Positions 44,019-53,915 are shown, numbered from the stretch's first letter. The stretch is 64,000 bases of DNA from Bacteroidales bacterium (GCA_024409235.1 JAKSUA010000002.1:128385-192384); one strand, 5' to 3'. Notes: a model not told the origin generated them from the letters alone. Program-made: numbers and translations.

Positions 44019-47000
44019 ATGGCAGATAAAAAATTTTTGACATGTGATGGTAATGCGGCAGCAGCGCACATAGCATATATGTTCACTGAAGTAGCAGCTA
44101 TCTACCCTATCACTCCGTCTTCTCCTATGGCGGAAAATGTTGATGAATGGTCGGCTCAAGGTCGTAAGAACATGTTTGGTGAAACTGTACTTGTACAGGA
44201 AATGCAATCAGAAGGCGGTGCCGCTGGTACTGTTCACGGTTCTTTGCAAGCTGGTGCATTAACAACTACATTCACAGCATCTCAAGGTTTACTTTTGATG
44301 ATTCCTAACATGTATAAAATTGCAGGTGAATTACTACCTTGCGTTTTCCATGTTTCTGCACGTTCTCTTGCTTCTCACGCACTTTGTATCTTCGGTGACC
44401 ACCAAGACGTTTTGGCTTGTCGTCAAACAGGTTTCGCAATGCTTGCTGAAGGTTCTGTACAAGAAGTTATGGATCTTTCTGGTGTTGCTCACTTGGCAAC
44501 TATCAAGAGCCGTGTTCCTTTCTTGAACTTCTTCGACGGTTTCCGTACATCTCACGAATACCAAAAAATCGAAGTTATCAACCAAGAAGATATCGTTCCT
44601 CTTGTTGATCAAGATGCATTGAAAGCTTTCCGTGAAAGAGCTCTTACTCCAGAACACCCAGAAATGCGTGGTATGGCAGAAAACAACGATGTTTTCTTCG
44701 CTCACAGAGAAGCTTGTAATCCATATTACGAAAAAGTAGCTGACATCGTTGCTGACTATATGGATAAAATTTCTGCTATCACAGGTAGAAAATATCGTCC
44801 ATTCGATTACTATGGTGCTGCTGATGCTGAAAACATCATCATCGCTATGGGTTCTGCAACTGAATGTATCAAAGAAGTTGTTGACTACAAAATGAAGAAT
44901 GGTGAAAAAGTTGGTCTTATTTCAGTTCACTTGTATCGTCCATTCTCACTTAAATACTTAAAAGAAGCTATCCCTGCTTCTGCTAAGAAAATCGCTGTTC
45001 TTGATAGAACAAAAGAACCAGGAGCTAACTCAGAACCACTTTACTTGGATGTTGTTGACGCATTGTCAGAACTTGGCATGTTAAAAGACATCACTGTTGT
45101 TGGTGGTCGCTACGGTCTTGGATCTAACGATACTACTCCAGCTAACATCATCGCTATTTATGACAACTTAGCTCTTAGCACTCCAAAGAACCACTTCACT
45201 GTTGGTATCGTTGATGATGTAACATTTACTTCTCTTCCAACTGGCGAAGAAGTTTCTGTTGCTCCAGAAGGAATGTTCCAAGCTAAATTCTTCGGTCTTG
45301 GTGCTGATGGTACTGTTGGTGCTAACAAAAACTCTGTAAAAATCATCGGTGAAACAACTGACAAATACTGCCAAGCTTATTTCGCATACGACTCTAAGAA
45401 ATCTGGTGGTTTCACATGTTCTCACCTTCGTTTCGGTGACACTCCAATCCGTTCTACATATTTGGTAACAACTCCAAACTTTGTAGCTTGTCACCAACAA
45501 GCATATTTAAATATGTATGATGTGACTCGTGGTTTGCAAAAAGGCGGAACATTCCTTTTGAACACAATTTGGGATGGTGAAGAACTTGCAAACAACATTC
45601 CTAACAAAGTAAAAGCTTACTTCGCTAAGAATGACATTAAAGTTTACTACATCAATGCAACTAAGATTGCACAAGAAATCGGTCTTGGTAACAGAACAAA
45701 CACTATTCTTCAATCAGCATTCTTCCGTATTACTGCTGTAATTCCAGTAGACAAAGCAGTTGAAGAAATGAAACATTTTGCTCTTAAATCGTATGGTAAG
45801 AAAGGTCAAGATGTTGTTGACAAAAACTATGCTGCTATTGACCGCGGTGGTGAATACAAACAACTTGCTATTGATCCAGCATGGGCATCTCTTGAAGCTC
45901 AACCAAAAGTTTACTCTGATGGTGATGACTTCATCAACAAAGTTGTTCGTCCAATCAATGCTCAAGATGGCGACTTACTTCCAGTTTCTTCATTCAAAGG
46001 TATTGAAGATGGTACTTGGGCTGCCGGTACTGCTAAATACGAAAAACGTGGTGTAGGTGCATTCGTTCCAGTATGGGACGCTGAAAAATGTATCCAATGT
46101 AACAAGTGTGCTTATGTTTGTCCTCACGCTTGTATCCGTCCATTCGTAATGACAGAAGAAGAAAAAGCAGGTTTCAACGGTCAAACAATCGAAATGAAAG
46201 CTCCAGCTGCTATGAAGGGAATGTACTTCACAATGCAAGTTGGCGTAAAAGACTGTCTTGCTTGCGGTAACTGTGCTGATGTTTGTCCTGGTAATCCAAA
46301 ACTTGGCGGTTCTGCTCTTACAATGGTTCCTTACGATGACAACTCAGAAGCTGCTGCTAAGGAAGCCGCTAACTGGAACTACTGTGTAGAAAAAGTTACT
46401 TCTAAACAAGATTTAGTTGATATCACTGCTAATGTTAAGAATTCACAATTCGCTCAACCATTGTTCGAGTTCTCTGGTGCTTGTGCTGGTTGTGGTGAAA
46501 CTCCTTACGTTAAATTGATTTCTCAATTATTTGGTGACCGTGAGATCGTAGCTAACGCAACAGGTTGTTCTTCAATCTACTCAGGTTCTGTACCATCAAC
46601 TCCTTACACAACAAACGCTAAGGGTCAAGGTCCAGCTTGGGCAAACTCATTGTTCGAAGACTTCTGCGAATTCGGTCTTGGTATGCATGTAGCAAACAAG
46701 AAAATGCGTGCTCGTGTTAAATCATTGTTCGAACATACATTAGAATCAGACAAAACTTCTGCAGAATTCAAAGCTGCTGCACAAGAATGGATTGACGGAA
46801 TGGAAGATGCAGCTGCAAGTAAAGCTGCTGCTGCTAAATTGGTTCCTATGATTGAAGCTAACGCAGCTCAAGGTTGTGGAACTTGCAGTCAATTGAAAGA
46901 ATTGAGCCACTACTTAGTAAAACGTTCTCAATGGATTATCGGTGGTGACGGTGCTTCTTACGATATCGGTTACGGAGGTTTAGATCATGTTATCGCTTCT

Positions 47001-47579
47001 GGCGAAGATGTAAACATCTTGGTTATCGATACTGAAGTTTACTCTAACACTGGTGGTCAAGCTTCTAAAGCAACTCCTCTTGGTGCAATCGCTAAATTCG
47101 CTGCTTCAGGTAAGAGAGTTCGCAAGAAAGATATCGGTATGATTGCAACAACTTACGGTTATGTATATGTTGCTCAAATCGCTATGGGTGCAGACCAAGC
47201 TCAATGTTTGAAAGCAATCCGCGAAGCTGAAGCTTACCACGGACCATCTATCATCATTGCTTACGCTCCATGTATCAACCACGGTTTGAAGAAAGGTATG
47301 GGTAAATCACAAGCTGAAGAAGCTGCAGCAGTTGCTTGCGGTTACTGGCACTTATGGAGATTCAACCCAGAATTGGAAGCAGAAGGCAAAAACCCATTCA
47401 CACTTGATAGCAAAGAACCAGCTTGGGAAGGTTTCCAAGATTTCTTGAAAGGTGAAGTTCGTTACGCATCTGTAATGAAACAATACCCAACAGAAGCTCA
47501 AGAATTGTTCGATGCAGCTGAAGACATGGCTAAAAAACGCTATGCTTCTTATGTAAGAATGAGCAAATTGGAATACTAA
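44019..47579 (+). CDS. nifJ: Pyruvate:ferredoxin (flavodoxin) oxidoreductase
   Basis: 1186 residues, full length for the single-chain enzyme. Domain order: N-terminal pyrimidine-binding domain (IYPITPSSPMAENVDEW), transketolase-C and gamma domains, a two-cluster ferredoxin domain (CIQCNKCAYVCP and CLACGNCADVCPG), and the thiamine-pyrophosphate domain (CAGCGETPYVKL, IGGDGASYDIGYGGLDHV, VYSNTGGQASK). It decarboxylates pyruvate to acetyl-CoA and passes electrons to ferredoxin in anaerobes. Codon use is more biased to GCT, GGT, AAC and CGT than in the neighbours, a sign of high expression. Monocistronic. Confidence 0.97.
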   Translation: MADKKFLTCDGNAAAAHIAYMFTEVAAIYPITPSSPMAENVDEWSAQGRKNMFGETVLVQEMQSEGGAAGTVHGSLQAGALTTTFTASQGLLLMIPNMYKIAGELLPCVFHVSARSLASHALCIFGDHQDVLACRQTGFAMLAEGSVQEVMDLSGVAHLATIKSRVPFLNFFDGFRTSHEYQKIEVINQEDIVPLVDQDALKAFRERALTPEHPEMRGMAENNDVFFAHREACNPYYEKVADIVADYMDKISAITGRKYRPFDYYGAADAENIIIAMGSATECIKEVVDYKMKNGEKVGLISVHLYRPFSLKYLKEAIPASAKKIAVLDRTKEPGANSEPLYLDVVDALSELGMLKDITVVGGRYGLGSNDTTPANIIAIYDNLALSTPKNHFTVGIVDDVTFTSLPTGEEVSVAPEGMFQAKFFGLGADGTVGANKNSVKIIGETTDKYCQAYFAYDSKKSGGFTCSHLRFGDTPIRSTYLVTTPNFVACHQQAYLNMYDVTRGLQKGGTFLLNTIWDGEELANNIPNKVKAYFAKNDIKVYYINATKIAQEIGLGNRTNTILQSAFFRITAVIPVDKAVEEMKHFALKSYGKKGQDVVDKNYAAIDRGGEYKQLAIDPAWASLEAQPKVYSDGDDFINKVVRPINAQDGDLLPVSSFKGIEDGTWAAGTAKYEKRGVGAFVPVWDAEKCIQCNKCAYVCPHACIRPFVMTEEEKAGFNGQTIEMKAPAAMKGMYFTMQVGVKDCLACGNCADVCPGNPKLGGSALTMVPYDDNSEAAAKEAANWNYCVEKVTSKQDLVDITANVKNSQFAQPLFEFSGACAGCGETPYVKLISQLFGDREIVANATGCSSIYSGSVPSTPYTTNAKGQGPAWANSLFEDFCEFGLGMHVANKKMRARVKSLFEHTLESDKTSAEFKAAAQEWIDGMEDAAASKAAAAKLVPMIEANAAQGCGTCSQLKELSHYLVKRSQWIIGGDGASYDIGYGGLDHVIASGEDVNILVIDTEVYSNTGGQASKATPLGAIAKFAASGKRVRKKDIGMIATTYGYVYVAQIAMGADQAQCLKAIREAEAYHGPSIIIAYAPCINHGLKKGMGKSQAEEAAAVACGYWHLWRFNPELEAEGKNPFTLDSKEPAWEGFQDFLKGEVRYASVMKQYPTEAQELFDAAEDMAKKRYASYVRMSKLEY

Positions 47580-47599
47580 TAGGTAATTTCAATACACAG

Positions 47600-47632
47600 A
47601 AAAGCCCGATGAAAAATCATCGGGCTTTTTTA
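47600..47632 (+). terminator. Terminator after nifJ
   Basis: A perfect 13-bp stem AAAAGCCCGATGA with its complement, AAAA loop, then Ts. Confidence 0.9.
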
Positions 47633-47717
47633 TTATACGCCCATCCACCACAGAATGATTTTATTGAAAATATTTCCTCATTCTATTCCAAGATTAATTG
47701 TTGATTATGTTTTTATG

Positions 47718-47725
47718 TATCTTTG
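47718..47725 (+). promoter_or_regulatory. Promoter -7 box TATCTTTG
   Basis: TATCTTTG 20 nt before ATG 47746; it lies inside the longer reading frame that starts at 47698 and so argues for the later start. Confidence 0.6.
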
Positions 47726-47745
47726 CTTCACCAACAAAAGAAACT

Positions 47746-49068
47746 ATGAACAAAAAAACAGGTGTTATAGCCAAAGCGCTCAAATTCATCACATTCGATG
47801 TGTGGAGCATCAACATGAAAAAAATATCAAGTCGTAATTTCAAGCTAATAATACTGCTTCGTATTATAATTCTTTCGGTAAAAGGATTCATTCAAAAACG
47901 CTGTCTGGAAAAAGCATCGGCACTTACCTACTACACCGTTCTTGCAATTGTTCCGATTGCAGCAATGGCATTTGGTATAGCAAAAGGGTTTGGATTCGAT
48001 AAAGACATAGAAGCCTATCTTATTGAACTTTGTGGCGACAAACAGGATTTTGTGGACATGATTCTATATTTCAGTGACTCTATGCTGGCAAGAACAGCCG
48101 GAGGACTTATTGCTGGTATAGGTATAGTAATTTTACTTTGGTCTGTAATAAAAGTTATGAGCAATATAGAAAGTGCTTTCAACGAAATATGGTCAGTAAA
48201 CAAACAACGTTCTATTACAAGAAAACTTAGTGATTATCTTACAATTATGTTGTTGGCACCATTTTGTCTTGTAATTTCCTATAGTGCAACATCATACATA
48301 ACAACATTAATTGCAGATTGGGCTCTTTCCATTGAATGGGTAAATCGATTCAATGGACTAATCTCATTTGGACTAAATTTGATACCTTATAGCTTGCTTT
48401 GGTTTGCCTTTGCAATACTTTATCTTGTGATGCCAAACACAAAGGTGCAATTTAAATCTGCAATAATCAGCGGTATAATTTCAGGTATTGTTTTTCAAGT
48501 AGTTCAATATTTTTATGTAAAATTCCAAATTGGTGTTTCAAACTACAATGCCATATATGGAAGTTTTGCTGTAATTCCATTATTCCTTGTTTGGATGCAG
48601 CTTTCGTGGACAATAATTTTAATTGGTGCCGGAATATCATATTCTATACAGAATGTCAAAAATTTTGAATATGAACTGGAGGTAACGCAACTAAGCTATT
48701 CGCTTAAAATAAAACTTGCAATGCTAATAATGCGTTCTATTGCAGAACGATTCAAAAAAGGACTTCCTCCGCAAACCTCACAGGAAATTAGTGAAGACAT
48801 TGATCTTCCACACAGAATAACCAAAATGATTCTCGTTGGAATGATTGACGCAAACATTGTACACGAAGTTAAAACAGATGAAGATCAGCAATTTGCCTAT
48901 GCACCAGCATTCCATGTTGACGACATGACTATTTCTAACTGCGTGAAAAAACTATTAAATTCAGGAATAAATCAACTTGATTTTAAAGATGACGAAACCT
49001 TTCATAAAATCTCTGCTATAATTGACAACGCTGAATTTCCAGAGAACAAAGAGCTAACAAAGATATAG
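47746..49068 (+). CDS. YihY/BrkB family membrane protein
   Basis: 440 residues from ATG 47746. The YihY core spans about residues 50-315: CLEKASALTYYTVLAIVPIAAMAFGIAKGFG, VIKVMSNIESAFNEIWSV, LLAPFCLVISYS, LIPYSLLWFAFAILYLVMPNTKVQF, YGSFAVIPLFLVWMQLSWTIILIGAGISY; about six helices. A soluble tail of about 120 residues resembles a winged-helix unit (EISEDIDLPHRITKMILVGMIDANIV). Once thought to be ribonuclease BN, the family is now seen as a membrane protein of unknown transport role. Confidence 0.86.
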   Translation: MNKKTGVIAKALKFITFDVWSINMKKISSRNFKLIILLRIIILSVKGFIQKRCLEKASALTYYTVLAIVPIAAMAFGIAKGFGFDKDIEAYLIELCGDKQDFVDMILYFSDSMLARTAGGLIAGIGIVILLWSVIKVMSNIESAFNEIWSVNKQRSITRKLSDYLTIMLLAPFCLVISYSATSYITTLIADWALSIEWVNRFNGLISFGLNLIPYSLLWFAFAILYLVMPNTKVQFKSAIISGIISGIVFQVVQYFYVKFQIGVSNYNAIYGSFAVIPLFLVWMQLSWTIILIGAGISYSIQNVKNFEYELEVTQLSYSLKIKLAMLIMRSIAERFKKGLPPQTSQEISEDIDLPHRITKMILVGMIDANIVHEVKTDEDQQFAYAPAFHVDDMTISNCVKKLLNSGINQLDFKDDETFHKISAIIDNAEFPENKELTKI

Positions 49069-49074
49069 ACCAAT

Positions 49075-49105
49075 AAAAAAGGCAACCAATTGGTTGCCTT
49101 TTTTT
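49075..49105. terminator. Bidirectional terminator
   Basis: AAAAAAGGCAACCAA with its exact complement around the centre, between convergent YihY and GH5 genes. Confidence 0.85.
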
Positions 49106-49119
49106 AATCATAGACTTAA

Positions 49120-50367
49120 TCAATACGGATACACACCTTCCGAAGCTCCCTTCATCAAAGCTTCGTATATTTCCTGATTACGAATGCTTAAATCCGTACG
49201 TTTTACTATTCTAAAACGTTCACAGTCCCAATAAAATGGTGCCAAACCATAATTTTTAGATTCTCTTGTAACTGTTTCAACCCATTGGCAAACACTTTTA
49301 CGATGTAATTCTAAATTTCCAACCTCCTCATCGTCATCGCGATACTTACAACCATATTCACCCATGATTATAGGATAATCCTTATCAACAAATTTCTTTT
49401 TTAACTTACTGAATTCAGATTTTATATAACTAACACCATTACTTTTCGCAGCATTTTTCTCAGTCTGTACTGTATCTAGAAAATCTCCCCAATAATAACA
49501 CATTTTTCCCCACGACTGATCTTCGTCAAGAGCTGTGAAATTAAATGGATTATAGCAATGCACTTCCAATGCTAAACGATCAGAAATTAGATCTTTCGGA
49601 AAATTCTTATAATACAAATAAGTCTTATCCATATCAGATTCCGGTCCTTGAACTACAAGCGTCCTAAAACGGTTATTTCCACCCGTTGAACGAACTGCAT
49701 ATATAAAAGACTGTTCATAAGCAACTATCGTCTCTAAACATGCTTTTATTTCGTTTGTATTAACATCTGGTTCATTTAATCCTGCAAAAATTAAATGATC
49801 GTCATAATCAATAAATTCATTCGCTATTTGAGTCCAATAATTTATATATTTTTTGTTCACCTCTTCATTAAACCCATTTGGAATATCATCTTCTATCCAT
49901 CCCTTATCCCAATGAATATTTAGCATGACATACATGTTTTCGTTTATTGCATAATCCACAACTTCATGCACACGTTTCATCCATGATTCTTTTATAACAC
50001 CATTAGACTGATAAATATCCCATGCGCAAGGAATTCTGACTGCATTAAAACCAACACTTTTCACATAAGAAATGATTTCCTGAGTAGTTTTCGCCTCACC
50101 CCACGAAGTTTCACCTCCTGTAGCTTCAAGTGTATTACCAAGATTCCATCCTGCATAAATAGAACTTACCACTTCTTTTGCTGTACGCATTCCATTAGGA
50201 TTAATTGTATCGAAAGGATGTTCCAGTTCTTCCGGTTCCTCTGGTACTGATACTGTATCCAATTCTGTTCCTTCGTTTTCTGGCTTCGGATTATCTTTTG
50301 GAGAAGAACAAGAAAAAAGGCAGAAAGAAAGGAATGCCGTTAATAAGAATAAATTAATTTGTTTCAT
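49120..50367 (-). CDS. GH5 family glycoside hydrolase, lipoprotein
   Basis: 415 residues. Lipobox LFSCSSP (Cys20), an acidic Pro/Glu-rich linker, then a GH5 (beta/alpha)8 barrel: GWNLGNTLEATGGETSWGE, VGFNAVRIPCAWD, MYVMLNIHWD, acid/base Glu in GLNEPD, LALEVHCYNPF, and nucleophile Glu in PIIMGEYGCKY. Substrate probably a beta-1,4 glucan or mannan at the cell surface. It starts 12 nt after aguB and so may be expressed with the agmatine genes. No PUL (SusC/D) genes nearby. Confidence 0.9.
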   Translation of the reverse strand: MKQINLFLLTAFLSFCLFSCSSPKDNPKPENEGTELDTVSVPEEPEELEHPFDTINPNGMRTAKEVVSSIYAGWNLGNTLEATGGETSWGEAKTTQEIISYVKSVGFNAVRIPCAWDIYQSNGVIKESWMKRVHEVVDYAINENMYVMLNIHWDKGWIEDDIPNGFNEEVNKKYINYWTQIANEFIDYDDHLIFAGLNEPDVNTNEIKACLETIVAYEQSFIYAVRSTGGNNRFRTLVVQGPESDMDKTYLYYKNFPKDLISDRLALEVHCYNPFNFTALDEDQSWGKMCYYWGDFLDTVQTEKNAAKSNGVSYIKSEFSKLKKKFVDKDYPIIMGEYGCKYRDDDEEVGNLELHRKSVCQWVETVTRESKNYGLAPFYWDCERFRIVKRTDLSIRNQEIYEALMKGASEGVYPY

Positions 50368-50379
50368 TTTATAACTTTT

Positions 50380-51270
50380 TTATTTACAAAATCTCTTTAC
50401 AATATCGGAATAGGCATCAATTCGTCTGTCTCTAAAAAATGGCCAAATACGACGCACATCTTCAGAGCGCGAAAGCGACACTTCAACGACCATAACTTCT
50501 TCGTTTTCAGAAGATGCCTGTTGAATAAATTCACCTTGTGGACCAACCACAAAACTACTTCCCCAGAATTGAATACCGTTAGTTTGTCCGGAAGGATCTT
50601 TTTCCCAGCCAACACGGTTCACTGAAATTACTGGCAAACCATTTGCAACCGCATGTCCACGTTGAGAAATTATCCACGCATCACGCTGACGAGTCTTTTC
50701 ATCTTGCGTATCACTTGATTCCCAACCAATTGCCGTTGGATAAATCAACATATCGGCCCCTTTCATTGCCATAATTCGTGCTGCTTCCGGATACCATTGA
50801 TCCCAGCAAACAAGCACGCCCAATGTTCCAACAGATGTCTGAATCGGCTCAAAACCTAAATCGCCAGGCGTAAAATAAAACTTTTCATAGTATGCAGGAT
50901 CATCAGGAATATGCATTTTTCTATATTTTCCAGCAATAGAACCATCTTTTTCAAACACAACAGCCGTATTATGGTATAAACCAGCCGCACGTTTTTCAAA
51001 TAAAGATGTCACTAATACAACATTACATTCTTTTGCAACAGATGCATATAAATCAGTTGACGGACCAGGAATTGTTTCCGCAAGGTCAAAATTATTCACA
51101 TCCTCTACCTGACAAAAATATGGCGTATTGTGTAATTCCTGCAACACAACCAATTCCGCACCTTGCGATGCACATTGTTTAATTTTTGAAACTATTTTAT
51201 CCTTATTGGCCTCAACATTCTCGCTTATAGCCAATTGTACCAATCCTATCTTCAACTTCTTTTCCATCAT
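50380..51270 (-). CDS. aguB: N-carbamoylputrescine amidase
   Basis: 296 residues, carbon-nitrogen hydrolase family. The catalytic Glu-Lys-Cys are in VVLQELHN, GKYRKMHIPD and LVCWDQWYPEAAR; the end SRSEDVRRIWPFFRDRRIDAY is characteristic of the AguB group. It converts N-carbamoylputrescine to putrescine, ammonia and CO2. It follows aguA by 6 nt, together giving the agmatine-to-putrescine route. Confidence 0.95.
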   Translation of the reverse strand: MMEKKLKIGLVQLAISENVEANKDKIVSKIKQCASQGAELVVLQELHNTPYFCQVEDVNNFDLAETIPGPSTDLYASVAKECNVVLVTSLFEKRAAGLYHNTAVVFEKDGSIAGKYRKMHIPDDPAYYEKFYFTPGDLGFEPIQTSVGTLGVLVCWDQWYPEAARIMAMKGADMLIYPTAIGWESSDTQDEKTRQRDAWIISQRGHAVANGLPVISVNRVGWEKDPSGQTNGIQFWGSSFVVGPQGEFIQQASSENEEVMVVEVSLSRSEDVRRIWPFFRDRRIDAYSDIVKRFCK

Positions 51271-51276
51271 TTTTAT

Positions 51277-52290
51277 CTATAAAACACCTTTTGGATATTG
51301 CATTGTTACACAATGTAGAGAACCGTGCTGTAAAATTAAAACAGAACAATCTATTGGAACTATTTCTTTTGTAGGAAACAACGACTGCAAGATTCTTATT
51401 GCTTCTGCATCCGTTTCACAATTATAGACAGGCAATAAAACTGCGTCGTTCATAATTAAGAAATTAGCATATGTTGCTGGAATACGCTCACCATCTTCAT
51501 CAAATATAGGTGGAGTCATAGGAAGCGGAACCAATGTATATGGAGTGCCATCAATAGTTGTAAACGCCTCCAATTCTTGTTTCATTGCCTGCAAATCTAC
51601 ATAATGCATATCATTTGCATTACCACAAGATACATAAGCAATCGTATGATTATCAACAAGTCTTGCCAAAGTGTCAATGTGCCCATCCGTATCATCGCCA
51701 GCAAGTTCGCCATGAGAAAGCCATAGAACTTTTTTCAACGAAAATGTTTCTTTTAAAAACGCCTCAATGTCAGTTTTCGTCATAGATGGATTGCGGAATT
51801 TACTCAACAAACAAGATTCCGTGGTCAGCATGATTCCTTCACCATCAGATTCAATTGAGCCGCCTTCCAAAACAAAATTTGAAAAATCTGTATAGCCTGT
51901 TTTAAAGATGCCATTCTTGTATAGCGCCGATGTTATTTTATCATCTTTTTCTGCCGGAAATTTCTGTCCCCAACCATTAAAACAAAAGTCATACAAAACA
52001 TATTTACCGTCTTCTATAACTGTAATTGCCCCATGGTCACGAGCCCAAACATCATTGGTATCAACTTCTACAAATGAAATGTTTTCATTTAGAACCGCTC
52101 CCAATTCAGATTTTACATCTTGTATATTTTTACAAGCAATTATCAGTTTTTGTCTGCAACTAATTTCTCTTGCAATATTCACAAAACAAGCAAGTGCACG
52201 CTCATACACAGGAGCAAAATCTGTCCCTCTATGAGGCCAAGTCAACTGTATGCAATCTTGTGATTCCCACTCTGCTGGTAAACGCTTCAT
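51277..52290 (-). CDS. aguA: Agmatine deiminase
   Basis: 337 residues, peptidyl-arginine-deiminase fold. MKRLPAEWESQDCIQLTWPH at the start, NDVWARDHGAI, VLEGGSIESDGEG, HGELAGDDTDGHIDTLARLV and the catalytic Cys in HGSLHCVTMQYP. It hydrolyses agmatine to N-carbamoylputrescine and ammonia in the cytosol. First gene before aguB. Confidence 0.95.
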   Translation of the reverse strand: MKRLPAEWESQDCIQLTWPHRGTDFAPVYERALACFVNIAREISCRQKLIIACKNIQDVKSELGAVLNENISFVEVDTNDVWARDHGAITVIEDGKYVLYDFCFNGWGQKFPAEKDDKITSALYKNGIFKTGYTDFSNFVLEGGSIESDGEGIMLTTESCLLSKFRNPSMTKTDIEAFLKETFSLKKVLWLSHGELAGDDTDGHIDTLARLVDNHTIAYVSCGNANDMHYVDLQAMKQELEAFTTIDGTPYTLVPLPMTPPIFDEDGERIPATYANFLIMNDAVLLPVYNCETDAEAIRILQSLFPTKEIVPIDCSVLILQHGSLHCVTMQYPKGVL

Positions 52291-52308
52291 TTGTCTATCA
52301 ATTTATTA

Positions 52309-52316
52309 CAAAAGTA
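52309..52316 (-). promoter_or_regulatory. Promoter -7 box TACTTTTG (aguA)
   Basis: Minus-strand TACTTTTG 18 nt before the aguA ATG. Confidence 0.55.
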
Positions 52317-52355
52317 TGAAAAATATTGTTTGCTTCACTATTAGGAACACATCCA

Positions 52356-53087
52356 TCAATCGTTTACGATAACAATATTTTCTGCAGGGATTAGATCTTC
52401 GCAACGATATTTTCGGAATAATTGAACAACAGTTACCACATCTTTTTGGCAATATTCCACAATACGAGGAAGATTATGTTCTTTCCAATAGACATCGCAT
52501 ACCTGCGAACCATCAATATCATCTTTTGGCGTAGGAATGCCGAAAATATGGGCAAGCAATGCTAACGAAGTATAGTTTTTATAGTCTGCAAAGCGCCATA
52601 AATCCAACGTATCAAAATGTTGAATCTCCCAAGGTTTCTTCCCTCTCGTATCCAACGAAATTGGTACCTTAATTCCATTTATCAACGCACGACGGGCAAT
52701 AAAAGGAAAATCAAACTCATATCCGTTATGAGCGCAGAAATATGTTTTTTTCGTATTAAAATATTTGTTGACCAAAGCAACAAAATCCTCTAACAATTGA
52801 TGTTCATCATCGTTTGCAAATGAACGGACTCGTAGTTGATAGCCATTTTCTTTTTTACGCAGAAATGCGACCGAAATACAGATTATTTTTCCAAATTCCG
52901 CAAAGATCCCCGCTTTTTTATACAACTCTTCTGGTGAAATATCGTCCGTTTTCATTCGTACGGACTTTTTCACCCACAAATTACGTTCCTCCTCCGACAA
53001 TTCTGATTCAAGACCATGTTGCGGCACAGTCTCAATGTCAAGGAATAAGATTTTGGTAATGTCAATACCTGTTACTGTGGTGTCCAT
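52356..53087 (-). CDS. 3'-5' exonuclease, DEDDy type
   Basis: 243 residues of the PolB-like RNase H-fold exonuclease group. Motif I ILFLDIETVP, motif II CAHNGYEFDFPFI and motif III IVEYCQKDVVT (Tyr-x3-Asp) are all present, so it should be active on DNA or RNA ends. The in vivo role is unknown. Genes on both sides are on the same strand but with gaps of 31-65 nt. Confidence 0.85.
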   Translation of the reverse strand: MDTTVTGIDITKILFLDIETVPQHGLESELSEEERNLWVKKSVRMKTDDISPEELYKKAGIFAEFGKIICISVAFLRKKENGYQLRVRSFANDDEHQLLEDFVALVNKYFNTKKTYFCAHNGYEFDFPFIARRALINGIKVPISLDTRGKKPWEIQHFDTLDLWRFADYKNYTSLALLAHIFGIPTPKDDIDGSQVCDVYWKEHNLPRIVEYCQKDVVTVVQLFRKYRCEDLIPAENIVIVND

Positions 53088-53118
53088 TAAATAGTGATTT
53101 GTTATTGGTGGTTAGTGA

Positions 53119-53625
53119 TTAAAATTTTGGGGCATTGAATCCTTTTAAGAAACTTTCCCAAGTATTTGTTATTTCATAAACATGTTCTCCAAAATAAAAC
53201 AAATACGGCTGAATAGTTTCCCTTGTCACATATCCAGGAATTGGTGCTACCATATTATACTTTTCAACCATATAAATAGTTGTCGGATAGCTCATTTTTC
53301 CTTGCAATAATTTTATAGCTAAATCATGCGTTTTTCCCGAATTCGTATATACAGAATCGCGGTATGTGATTTTTTCATTTGTTTCTGCATTTAGTTTTAC
53401 GGCATAAAAATTTGAGTTTATATAATTAACAACAGCACTGTCTTTATATGTGGTTGCATCAAGCCGTTTACACCAACCGCACCAATCTGTATAAACATCT
53501 ATCAAAACAGGCTTTCCATCTTTTTTTGATAATTCCATTGCCTTTTCAAAAGACATCCAATTAATCTGAGAAAAAGACGAGATACTTACCAATACCATTA
53601 TATAAATCAATCCTATTTTTTTCAT
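53119..53625 (-). CDS. Secreted thioredoxin-family protein
   Basis: 168 residues from ATG 53625 (two further in-frame starts lie at 53631 and 53634). Signal peptide ending SSFSQ, then a thioredoxin fold with Cys49-Gly-Trp-Cys52 in DVYTDWCGWCKR and cis-Pro in SYPTTIYM. Probably a periplasmic thiol oxidoreductase of the DUF255/thioredoxin_7 type. Partner unknown. Confidence 0.85.
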   Translation of the reverse strand: MKKIGLIYIMVLVSISSFSQINWMSFEKAMELSKKDGKPVLIDVYTDWCGWCKRLDATTYKDSAVVNYINSNFYAVKLNAETNEKITYRDSVYTNSGKTHDLAIKLLQGKMSYPTTIYMVEKYNMVAPIPGYVTRETIQPYLFYFGEHVYEITNTWESFLKGFNAPKF

Positions 53626-53773
53626 GACCATCACATTTAATATTATTGCAAGTTTAAAATAATTCTTTGGATTTTCAGCTTTTAAAAGAACTCTTTTATC
53701 CTTACTATATTGTGATAAATAAGATAATTTTACAAAAAATCACATCAAACTTATTGTAAGTAAAAAAAATGAG

Positions 53774-53781
53774 TATATTTG
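53774..53781 (+). promoter_or_regulatory. Promoter -7 box TATATTTG (tRNA-Arg)
   Basis: TATATTTG with 17 nt to the first tRNA base. Confidence 0.65.
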
Positions 53782-53798
53782 CACCGTGATTTTCACAG

Positions 53799-53876
53799 GG
53801 CTCCGTAGCACAATTGGATTAATGCCCCTGACTACGGATCAGGAGATTGGGGGTTCGAACCCCTCCGGAGTCACCA
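53799..53876 (+). tRNA. tRNA-Arg (anticodon ACG)
   Basis: 75-nt cloverleaf plus encoded CCA: acceptor GGCTCCG/CGGAGTC, anticodon stem CCTGA/TCAGG with loop CTACGGA (anticodon ACG), T arm GGGGG TTCGAAC CCCTC. Its 3' end is copied 820 bp downstream, which suggests past use as an integration site. Confidence 0.96.
53855..53871 (+). repeat. tRNA 3' end repeat, attL-like
   Basis: TCGAACCCCTCCGGAGT within the tRNA; matches 54675-54691 at 15 of 17 positions. Confidence 0.65.
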
Positions 53877-53878
53877 AT

Positions 53879-53915
53879 AAAAACGCGAGTAATTGAAAAA
53901 ATTATTTGCGTTTTT
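53879..53915 (+). terminator. Terminator after tRNA-Arg(ACG)
   Basis: Imperfect stem AAAAACGC..TAATT with AATTA..GCGTTTTT, then Ts. Similar to the hairpin after the downstream tRNA-end copy. Confidence 0.65.
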
